Under the pieces are notes generated by a model, which made no database searches, had not been told where the DNA came from, and was given only the letters and a program-made list of their open reading frames with translations. From Thiomargarita sp. (lineage in GTDB: Bacteria > Pseudomonadota > Gammaproteobacteria > Beggiatoales > Beggiatoaceae), in assembly GCA_030618965.1 (NCBI GenBank), contig JAUXCJ010000042.1, forward strand, positions 1-7,635: a DNA stretch of 7,635 bases, read 5' to 3'. Shown here piece by piece: positions 1 through 4,633 of the stretch. Each line of letters starts with the position of its first letter. The stretch's first letter is position 1. The translations under genes and the position numbers were made by a program.

Positions 1-156
1 CCCACACTCAAACCAATGATTGATCACGCCAATAACATTTACACTTATCGTAATTGGGTTGCTCACGCTAATCCAAATAAAAAAACTTCAAGACGGAATC
101 TCAAAACTACTTTTAATACTTTGAATGATATTATTGAGATACTTTTGCAAACGTAG
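1..156 (+). CDS. C-terminal fragment of a HEPN-like protein (5' end outside window)
   Basis: The reading frame is open from the first base and gives 51 residues before a TAG stop. An ATG at 16-18 exists, but nothing marks it as a true start. Residues 14-22 read YTYRNWVAH, an R-x4-H motif (R17, H22) with a polar residue after R. This motif is the RNase active site of HEPN proteins, and the flanking aromatic residues resemble the RiboL-PSP-HEPN and related toxin families. A lysine/arginine-rich stretch and an amphipathic helix follow, as expected for the last HEPN helix. The stop codon lies inside the response-regulator remnant that begins near 152, so the native C-terminus may be lost or altered. 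HEPN proteins often act as toxins or defence RNases, but no partner is visible. Assignment rests on one short motif. Confidence 0.45.
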   Translation, partial: PTLKPMIDHANNIYTYRNWVAHANPNKKTSRRNLKTTFNTLNDIIEILLQT

Positions 157-218
157 TTTGCGTCCCCAAACTCGGTAAAAAACTGATTCACACGGTGCGT
201 GGCATTGGTTATACTTAG
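152..218 (+). pseudogene. C-terminal remnant of an OmpR-family response regulator, frameshifted
   Basis: The frame at 168-215 encodes KLGKKLIHTVRGIGYT followed by TAG. This is the recognition-helix end and C-terminal beta-hairpin of an OmpR/PhoB winged-helix domain (family signature LIHTVRGxGY). Just upstream, in another frame, 152-163 encodes RSLR. Together they make the usual RSLR-x-KLG stretch if one base is removed from the C4 run at 164-167. The receiver domain and most of the DNA-binding domain are absent, and sequence before about 150 belongs to the HEPN-like frame. It is not a piece of the intact regulator at 1347-2075, which ends in a different motif (TAWGAGYIL). It therefore derives from a separate two-component system. 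It cannot make a functional regulator. Confidence 0.65.
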
Positions 219-238
219 CACGTTCACAATTTGAACTT

Positions 239-268
239 TTGTCATTTCTCTTTTCGTCGAAATGACAA
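239..268. repeat. Perfect 10-bp inverted repeat with 10-nt loop
   Basis: TTGTCATTTC at 239-248 pairs exactly with GAAATGACAA at 259-268. A second, overlapping palindrome, TTTCGTCGAAA, sits at 252-262, so two alternative hairpins are possible. No T-run follows on either strand, which argues against an intrinsic terminator. It lies between two gene remnants and could be an operator or an end of a lost element. Confidence 0.6.
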
Positions 269-317
269 CAAAGTTTAGTTTGTGACCTTGTTAAATATAC
301 ATGGTACCAAAAAAATT

Positions 318-443
318 ATGAATTTGTCGATTCATAGACGTTTATTATTTTTATTGTTAAGCGTGAAAGTTACTAATGGCTTTGCCGCTCCTAAAAATCT
401 GTTACTATCTGATGAGAACTACGGGGTTTGGGATACCCCGTAG
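318..443 (+). pseudogene. 41-codon ORF with signal-anchor N-terminus, possible truncated sensor kinase or secreted peptide
   Basis: The ORF starts MNLSIHRRLLFLLLSV: two arginines, then a leucine-rich hydrophobic run. This is how many QseC/TctE-type histidine kinases begin, and also how many signal peptides begin. It then reads GFAAPKNLLL and ends after DTP at a TAG formed by the right arm of the hairpin at 419-443. No convincing Shine-Dalgarno sequence precedes the ATG; the leader is an A-run. It lies 100 bp after the response-regulator remnant on the same strand, the order expected of a regulator-kinase operon. I infer it may be the surviving N-terminus of the lost kinase. It could instead be a short secreted peptide gene or a chance ORF. 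Nothing after residue 16 is recognisable. Confidence 0.3.
419..443 (-). terminator. Putative hairpin terminator for the EF-hand gene
   Basis: CTACGGGGT (419-427) and ACCCCGTAG (435-443) form a perfect 9-bp, GC-rich stem with a 7-nt loop, eight bases beyond the stop of the minus-strand EF-hand gene. The position suits a terminator, but only a poor T-tract (TTCTCATC on the minus strand) follows. It may be a weak terminator or an mRNA 3'-end stabiliser. Confidence 0.5.
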
Positions 444-450
444 CTATGAG

Positions 451-1068
451 TTATTTAGGGACAAATCTATTTCTTTGCTGGCGACGCTGAAACTGATGTC
501 TAGTGAACTCTTCTGAGCTGATTTGTCCATCTCTATTGGTATCAAGGTCAGCAAATGAAGGTGCATTACCAAGGTTTCTCATTTGATAACCTTGTTTGGC
601 CCGTTCAGCTATCCTTTGGTTTCGTGCTTGATAAAATTCTGTTTCGACAATCTTTCCATCTCCATTTAAGTCACAATCGGAGAAGGCGGGCAGATTTCTT
701 CCCATTCCACGACCTTGCCCCATTCCACGACCTTGCCCCATTCCCATACTGCGACGTTTTTGCATTTGGGCTTTTTGCCCAGCAGTCAATTCATTAACAG
801 TCAGTTGCCCATCATGATTGGTGTCTAACTGAGAAAAAGCTGGGGCTGAAGCTGCACCGCGCATTAGCCTACCTTCAGCCGCACGTTTTGCCATGCGTCC
901 TCCCCGTACTGCGTAAAATTCCTTTTCACTGATAAGATTGTTACCGTCTTGATCATAGGCTGCAAAAGGAATCGGACCGCGTACTGGGATTTCTTGGGAC
1001 TGTGCGGTAATAGTCGCACCAAAAGCTATCGCTAGTCCTAATGGAATTACTTTGCTCAAATTACTCAT
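451..1068 (-). CDS. Secreted protein with four EF-hand calcium-binding loops
   Basis: This is a 205-residue protein likely exported to the periplasm or outside. Residues 1-22 form a signal peptide (hydrophobic stretch IPLGLAIAFGATITA). Four canonical 12-residue EF loops are present: 39-50, 82-93, 133-144 and 176-187. Each has D at position 1, D or N at 3, D or N at 5 and E at 12; loop 1 lacks the usual glycine at position 6. Loops 1-2 and 3-4 belong to two copies of one module (EFYxxRxxRxAxRA, then AP-x-F-x-x-LDTN-x-DGQ), so the protein arose by internal duplication. A Gly/Met/Arg linker with MGQGRG repeats (about 108-124) joins the halves. The tail is rich in R and Q. An in-frame ATG at 1095 would add nine residues, but AGAGG lies seven bases before the ATG at 1068, so I prefer that start. 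Divergent from the two-component genes. Likely binds calcium; its exact role is unknown. Confidence 0.88.
   Translation of the reverse strand: MSNLSKVIPLGLAIAFGATITAQSQEIPVRGPIPFAAYDQDGNNLISEKEFYAVRGGRMAKRAAEGRLMRGAASAPAFSQLDTNHDGQLTVNELTAGQKAQMQKRRSMGMGQGRGMGQGRGMGRNLPAFSDCDLNGDGKIVETEFYQARNQRIAERAKQGYQMRNLGNAPSFADLDTNRDGQISSEEFTRHQFQRRQQRNRFVPK
703..744 (-). repeat. 18-bp tandem repeat inside the EF-hand gene
   Basis: CATTCCACGACCTTGCCC occurs at 703-720 and again, identically, at 721-738, followed by a 6-base partial copy to 744. The unit is six codons, so it keeps the frame and encodes the MGQGRG linker repeat. Exact identity suggests recent slippage and possible copy-number variation. 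Confidence 0.9.
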
Positions 1069-1075
1069 TGTCTTA

Positions 1076-1080
1076 CCTCT
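1076..1080 (-). promoter_or_regulatory. Ribosome binding site deciding the EF-hand start
   Basis: The minus strand reads AGAGG, then seven bases, then the ATG at 1068-1066. No comparable site precedes the alternative ATG at 1095. The signal peptide also begins naturally at the 1068 start. Confidence 0.6.
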
Positions 1081-1091
1081 GTATTTTGTTG

Positions 1092-1108
1092 TCATAATTG
1101 AATTATGA
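1092..1108. promoter_or_regulatory. 17-bp perfect palindrome, possible operator
   Basis: TCATAATT-G-AATTATGA is perfectly symmetric around base 1100. It lies 24 bp upstream of the preferred EF-hand start and just downstream of its candidate promoter, a position suited to a dimeric repressor. It overlaps the alternative ATG at 1095. AT-rich palindromes can arise by chance. Confidence 0.4.
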
Positions 1109-1122
1109 GTTTCAGAAAAAAT

Positions 1123-1150
1123 ATTATGGTAGAATTATCACCGTTTTGAA
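1123..1150 (-). promoter_or_regulatory. Candidate sigma-70 promoter of the EF-hand gene
   Basis: On the minus strand, TTCAAA (1150-1145) and CATAAT (1128-1123) are separated by 16 bp. The -10 matches the consensus at five of six positions and the -35 at four of six. Transcription would start near 1116, giving a leader of about 48 bases. AT-rich sequence makes such matches common. Confidence 0.3.
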
Positions 1151-1245
1151 GTTCATTAGGCTTGTGAATATTAAAACAAAACTTTGTAAACAGAATGTGT
1201 CTGATATAGGCTTTTTTGTAAGAGAATTTCTCCAGTCACTCGTTG

Positions 1246-1260
1246 TTTACATTCGGTTAC
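1246..1260 (+). promoter_or_regulatory. CpxR/OmpR-like direct-repeat operator
   Basis: TTTAC-N5-GTTAC occurs here. Read on the other strand it is GTAAC-N5-GTAAA, one base from the CpxR consensus GTAAA-N5-GTAAA. The similarity extends to TTACA plus AT-rich bases repeated with a 10-bp period, one helical turn, as OmpR-family dimers bind. It lies about 87 bp before the response-regulator start, suited to autoregulation or shared control of the divergent EF-hand gene. A -35-like TTGATA follows at 1275-1280, but no clear -10 at standard spacing. Confidence 0.35.
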
Positions 1261-1346
1261 AATTTCAGGCACCATTGATAAAAATACTTTTATTTTCAAA
1301 TATTTATTTTCGATAAAATGTTTTATTAGCCACTTCACTTTTTTTT

Positions 1347-2075
1347 ATGAAAAACCGACTTGATCACATCCTCATCGTTGACGATGATCCAGAAATTTGC
1401 CACCTATTGCGGGACTATTTGGGAAAAAACGGTTTTAGGGCGACGGCTGTGAGCAATGGCAAAGGCTTATGGCGGGCACTTGATGAAAAACAAATCAATC
1501 TCGTTGTATTAGATTTGATGTTGCAGGGAGAAGATGGATTAGAACTGTGCCGCAACCTACGCGCCCGTTTCAATATACCTATCCTCATTCTCAGTGCTTT
1601 GGGAGAAGAGACAGATCGCATTATTGGTTTGGAAATGGGCGCGGACGATTATCTCCCCAAACCTTTTAACCCGCGTGAATTGCTGGCACGAGTAAAGGTG
1701 ATACTGCGTCGTACTCGAAGTTTCCCCAACACCAGCGCAGAGACGGAAACAGTGTCAAAATTGATTTTTGCTGGTTGGACGTTGGATTTGACCACTCGTC
1801 ATTTAATATCGCCTGCAAAAGTTGTTGTACCCTTAAGTGCAGGCGAATTTCGCTTATTGCGGGTATTTTTAGAACATCCCAAACGGGTGTTAACACGGGA
1901 TCAATTGTTAGAATTGACTCAGGGTAAAGAAGCGTTACCTTTTGACCGTAGCATTGATGTGTTAGTAGGGCGTTTGCGCCGTCACTTGGGGGAAAATGCC
2001 AGAGAACCGCTTATCATTCAAACGGCGTGGGGGGCTGGTTACATCTTGGCTGCTGAGGTAAAAAAAGGAGCTTGA
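1347..2075 (+). CDS. OmpR-family two-component response regulator
   Basis: This is a 242-residue cytoplasmic transcription factor, normal length for the family. The receiver domain covers about residues 7-122: acidic pocket D12-D13, phospho-acceptor D56 in VVLDLML, S83 at the switch position, and K105 in the DDYLPKPF motif. The winged-helix DNA-binding domain covers about 138-235, with RSIDVLVGRLRRHLGE as recognition-helix region and TAWGAGYIL at the C-terminal hairpin. The RSIDV/SRLRR pattern is closest to the OmpR subgroup. All catalytic residues are present. The ATG is preceded by eight T's and has no Shine-Dalgarno sequence, yet no other start is possible: the frame closes at 1314 and conserved sequence starts at residue 8. 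The kinase gene follows after four bases, so the pair is an operon. Target genes are unknown; the divergent EF-hand gene is a candidate. Confidence 0.93.
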   Translation: MKNRLDHILIVDDDPEICHLLRDYLGKNGFRATAVSNGKGLWRALDEKQINLVVLDLMLQGEDGLELCRNLRARFNIPILILSALGEETDRIIGLEMGADDYLPKPFNPRELLARVKVILRRTRSFPNTSAETETVSKLIFAGWTLDLTTRHLISPAKVVVPLSAGEFRLLRVFLEHPKRVLTRDQLLELTQGKEALPFDRSIDVLVGRLRRHLGENAREPLIIQTAWGAGYILAAEVKKGA

Positions 2076-2079
2076 GCTT

Positions 2080-3423
2080 ATGCACCTATTACCATCTTCC
2101 CTATTTGGTCGCTTAGTCATAGTGCTACTCATTGGTTTGCTATTGGCGCAACTGCTTAGCACCCTTATTCTGTTCAATGATCGGCAATGGCAAATGTCTA
2201 AAATCCGAGAAAAGCATTTTGCTCAGCGTATGGTTAAAACTGTACAAGTACTGGATTCTTTGACAGACAAAGAACAACGAGAGCAACTCCTTGCAGTACT
2301 CAGTACTGGGCGTTTACGGGTGGCGTTGGGTACGACTGACTGTGTGCCAGATGCGGCTCAATCACCTATTTTCGCCTCCATTCTGACGATTCTGCACCAT
2401 CGTTTAGGAACTGAGCGACCTTTATGTATTGTTGAAATTGAGGCATCGCCTACTCGCCTAGCCGGCTTAAAAACGCCCTTGCTTCCACCTTTTTTCGCTA
2501 AAATACAACTACAGGATGGTCATTGGGTTGGCTTTGAACACATCCACCCTACTAAAAAAGGCATAGCCACCCCTTGGCGTTTACTAATAATTTTAATCGT
2601 TTTGTTGTTCACCGTGCTGACTCTGTCCCTGTTGGCGGTGCGCTGGCTCACGCGCCCTTTAGGCATTTTGGCAGAAGCCGCCGAACATTTGGGGCGAGAT
2701 ATCCACTATTCACCGCTCCCTGAAAATGGACCAACGGAAGTGCGACGTGCAGCGCACGCTTTTAACACCATGCAGACGCGATTGACACGCTATTTAGAAG
2801 ATCGTGCCCGCATTCTCATTGCCGTTTCCCATGATTTAAAAACACCTATTACACGTTTACGGCTGCGGGTTGAACAATTAGATGATCAGCATATCCGCAA
2901 CAGCTTTCTCAAAGACTTGGATGAAATGCAATCCATGACAACGGCCACTTTAGATTTTATGCGGGGATTAGAAAATCAAGAACATATCCAACTGTTAGAT
3001 GTTGGTGCTCTGCTGGATAGTTTACAAGCAGATTATGAAGATATGGGGGTATCAGTGACGATTAAGGGCGACACGCCACAGCCCTATCCGGCGCGTCCCC
3101 AATCTCTCAAGCGTTGCCTAGTTAATCTCATCGACAACGCGCATAAGTATGGCGAACAAGTCACAGTCACCCTCAGAAAACAGCCAGAACAATTGCAAAT
3201 TATCATCACAGATGAGGGTCCGGGGATTCCAGAAGATGCTTTAGAAACGGTGTTTGAACCTTTTTATCGTTTGGAAAGGTCACGCAGCCGTGCGACGGGT
3301 GGCACGGGTTTAGGATTGAGCATAGCGAGAAATATTGCTCGTGCTCACGGGGGGGATATAATTTTGCATAATCGTGGTGGCGGGGGGCTAGAGGTTATTC
3401 TTAGTTTGCCAAATACTTGCTAG
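2080..3423 (+). CDS. EnvZ-type membrane sensor histidine kinase
   Basis: This 447-residue inner-membrane sensor autophosphorylates on histidine and passes the phosphate to the regulator encoded just upstream. Order of parts: transmembrane helix 1 at about 10-32, periplasmic sensor region about 33-167 with no recognised motif, transmembrane helix 2 about 168-187, HAMP linker about 188-241, then the dimerisation domain with H251 in AVSHDLKTPITRLRLR. The ATPase domain has the N box (N353 in NLIDNAHKYG), G1 (DEGPGIP, 378-384), an F box (FEPFYRLE) and G2 (GGTGLGLS, 407-414). Everything needed for activity is there, and the length matches EnvZ (about 450). AGGAG at 2066-2070, within the last codons of the regulator, lies nine bases before the ATG, indicating coupled translation. 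The periplasmic region has three cysteines or fewer and no PAS signature, so the stimulus cannot be read from sequence. Confidence 0.93.
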   Translation: MHLLPSSLFGRLVIVLLIGLLLAQLLSTLILFNDRQWQMSKIREKHFAQRMVKTVQVLDSLTDKEQREQLLAVLSTGRLRVALGTTDCVPDAAQSPIFASILTILHHRLGTERPLCIVEIEASPTRLAGLKTPLLPPFFAKIQLQDGHWVGFEHIHPTKKGIATPWRLLIILIVLLFTVLTLSLLAVRWLTRPLGILAEAAEHLGRDIHYSPLPENGPTEVRRAAHAFNTMQTRLTRYLEDRARILIAVSHDLKTPITRLRLRVEQLDDQHIRNSFLKDLDEMQSMTTATLDFMRGLENQEHIQLLDVGALLDSLQADYEDMGVSVTIKGDTPQPYPARPQSLKRCLVNLIDNAHKYGEQVTVTLRKQPEQLQIIITDEGPGIPEDALETVFEPFYRLERSRSRATGGTGLGLSIARNIARAHGGDIILHNRGGGGLEVILSLPNTC

Positions 3424-3526
3424 TTCCTTTGAAAACTCCGGAAAACTCTGTAACTCATTGATTTTATGTGAGCCAATTTTTTGTAAGTCTTTGATATTGC
3501 TATGTGCAAAAAAGTTCTGACAGTTT

Positions 3527-3570
3527 TTGAAATTTAAGCTCACTTGAAATTTTAACTAATTGAAATTTAA
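3527..3570. repeat. Three TTGAAATTT(T)AA direct repeats at 16-17 bp spacing
   Basis: TTGAAATTTAA begins at 3527 and 3560, and TTGAAATTTTAA at 3544. The starts are 17 and 16 bp apart, an iteron-like arrangement. No replication or partition gene is near, so I give no function. Confidence 0.6.
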
Positions 3571-3627
3571 TCTATAATTTTGCTATTAAAAAAAATACAT
3601 TAATAACAACAAATTATAAAAACTGTA

Positions 3628-3720
3628 CTAACCATTACAATATAAATCAGTTAATTAAGCGCAAAATCCTTGATAATAAGAATTAACTCCTTTAAGTGAG
3701 CTAACCATTTTCAATTAAGC
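3628..3720. repeat. Imperfect direct repeat CTAACCATT...AATTAAGC
   Basis: CTAACCATT at 3628-3636 is followed by AATTAAGC at 3653-3660. The same two blocks recur at 3701-3709 and 3713-3720, with a shorter gap between them. This looks like a duplicated element with an internal indel. Confidence 0.45.
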
Positions 3721-3799
3721 CCCGCTCTCGAAAATCCTAATCTGCTGTGACGGCTAAAACCGTTCTCCCCCAAAACTGTTATAATCAGTTTAATTTTAA

Positions 3800-3832
3800 T
3801 TAATTCGCCTTTAATTCGTCTGTAATTCGTCT
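3800..3832. repeat. Three tandem 11-bp TAATTCG repeats
   Basis: Three consecutive 11-bp units read TTAATTCGCCT, TTAATTCGTCT and GTAATTCGTCT, followed by GGGAACGAGG. Units two and three differ at one base. Short tandem TAATTCG repeats are familiar in intergenic DNA of cyanobacteria and some filamentous bacteria (from memory). Confidence 0.65.
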
Positions 3833-3875
3833 GGGAACGAGGAATATCCCCACCAAGTGCGGAACACGAACGACA

Positions 3876-4214
3876 CTATGAAACGACCAATTCGCTCATT
3901 TTTCTCATTTCTGGAGAACGAAAGCCTAATACAATTTGCCCTTTTGGTACGCCAGCATTAAGGAGTTCATTAGCAATGCCTGTTTCTGTACCATCACGTT
4001 GAATCCAAAACTTATCTTTGATAATACCAATATGTACTAAACAGCCGTGAACACGACGTTGTTCGTGATCTCGCCCCAAAATCATCAGCAAGTAACGATC
4101 TGATTCAGTATCAAACACGGTTTCAAATTGAATGTTTCCGTGTGCATAAGGAATTTTAGTTTGTTCAAGAAGTATTTCTCGAACGAGTTGACGAGAGTTA
4201 TTTAAGCTATCCAT
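3876..4214 (-). CDS. xisI: XisI-family protein, orphaned from XisH
   Basis: This is a 112-residue protein of the usual length for XisI, first described as a factor needed for excision of the Nostoc fdxN element. Family features are visible through most of the length: an N-terminal helix (LNNSRQLVREILLEQ), FDTESDRYLLMILG near residues 34-47, VHGCLVHIGIIKDKFWIQRD (55-74), then DGTETGIANELLNAGVPK and IVLGF with a SPEMRK tail. AGAGGAG lies nine bases before the ATG. The start overlaps the 3' end of the xisH remnant by 13 bases, the usual xisH-xisI coupling. XisH itself is nearly gone, so this copy probably has no partner and may be drifting. XisH/XisI pairs are widespread without a nearby excisable element, and their general function is unclear. 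Identification is from remembered family sequence, without a search. Confidence 0.88.
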   Translation of the reverse strand: MDSLNNSRQLVREILLEQTKIPYAHGNIQFETVFDTESDRYLLMILGRDHEQRRVHGCLVHIGIIKDKFWIQRDGTETGIANELLNAGVPKGQIVLGFRSPEMRKMSELVVS

Positions 4215-4273
4215 TTTATAATCTCCTCTGTTTGAAAATCAAACACAATTAAGGATATACGATAGTCTTCAAT
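4202..4273 (-). pseudogene. xisH: C-terminal remnant of xisH
   Basis: The frame upstream of and overlapping xisI encodes 23 residues before TAA, including RISLIVFDFQTEEIIKWIA. This closely resembles the end of XisH proteins, which finish with a hydrophobic strand and a QTEEIIxWI-like tail. The 13-base overlap with the xisI start is as in intact pairs. Before the isoleucine at 4273-4271 the resemblance stops and the DNA belongs to the methyltransferase in another frame. More than 80% of xisH is missing, including its nuclease-like core. It has no start of its own. It is read here as the right side of a deletion. Confidence 0.72.
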
Positions 4274-4497
4274 ATTTCGCTGGGAGCTAATGCCCATTGT
4301 TTTAGCCATTTGCGAAAATCGAAATCTCGCAGATCGGCTTGGAGACAGATTGTCTGAGTAAAATTAGTTTGGTAAGTTTGTATTGCAGTTAGATTTAATT
4401 CTAGAGCATAGAGGATGTCATAACCGGCTTTTTTAAAGCCTAGAGAACAACCACCAGCCCCAGCAAATAAGCTCATTGCGAGGAGTGTTTTGCTCAT
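4249..4497 (-). pseudogene. Truncated DNA cytosine-5 methyltransferase (N-terminal 75 residues)
   Basis: The ORF of 82 residues starts with methyltransferase motif I, SLFAGAGGCSLGF (9-21), the S-adenosylmethionine-binding loop. Motif II (ALELN, E33, with TYQTNF after it) and motif III (ADLRDFDF, 54-61) follow. Homology runs to APSEI (residues 71-75). There a full enzyme would continue into the catalytic GGPPCQGFS loop, but this one switches to seven unrelated residues (LKTIVYP) read from xisH DNA in a shifted frame. Catalytic cysteine, motifs VI-X and the target recognition domain are missing, so it cannot methylate. Full enzymes are about 300-450 residues. It lies 136 bp after the helicase gene on the same strand and may have been its partner. 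The start at 4497 has only a weak ribosome site. Confidence 0.85.
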
Positions 4498-4633
4498 ATT
4501 CTTATAATTTTATGATGATCTTGCCAATTCATGTCCAGAAATAACTATTTTTGGTTAGATGAATCAGGTAATCAACAGATGATCGTATGGCATATTCATC
4601 TTCTATGATATGTTTGAGGATTTATTTGTTATA
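4498..4633 (-). other. Gap between helicase and methyltransferase, possible coding remnant
   Basis: No gene with a start codon is convincing here. On the minus strand, 4621-4529 is open for 30 codons and reads like ordinary protein (IIEDEYAIRSSVDYLIHL), ending TKNSYFWT then TGA, but it has no ATG and no family I recognise. The plus strand has a 25-codon ORF at 4531-4608 in the same place. Either the minus-strand frame is the tail of a lost gene between helicase and methyltransferase, or both are chance. Confidence 0.2.

Larger units (their letters stand above)
3424..3875. other. Gene-free AT-rich spacer packed with short repeats
   Basis: No convincing ORF or RNA gene is visible in these 452 bases. 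The spacer separates the plus-strand kinase from the minus-strand xisI, so both genes end here, yet I see no strong intrinsic terminator for either. It contains a GAAAACTC pair ten bases apart (3431, 3441), a three-copy TTGAAATTT array, a repeated CTAACCATT...AATTAAGC pair, AAAAC(C/T)GTT twice (3756, 3772), and a three-copy 11-bp array. AGCTCACTT (3537-3545) is the exact inverse of AAGTGAGCT (3694-3702), 148 bp apart. Confidence 0.6.

Noticed and set aside
63..245. 60-codon minus-strand ORF opposite the HEPN and regulator fragments
   Set aside because: It lies antisense to two recognisable fragments and its translation shows no family motif; a shadow frame.
555..797. 80-codon plus-strand ORF inside the EF-hand gene
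   Set aside because: Its repeats merely mirror the 18-bp tandem repeat of the EF-hand gene on the other strand, which has clear domains.
1098..1316. 72-codon plus-strand ORF in the divergent spacer
   Set aside because: No ribosome site and AT-driven residues; its first codons are part of the palindrome. It would fill the regulatory region needed by both neighbours.
3750..3763. ACGG-CTAAAA-CCGT hairpin as a terminator
   Set aside because: The stem has only four base pairs and no T-tract follows in either direction.
3527..3832. CRISPR array in the repeat-rich spacer
   Set aside because: Repeats are only 9-12 bp with gaps of a few bases; there are no 25-40 bp repeats with unique spacers and no cas gene.
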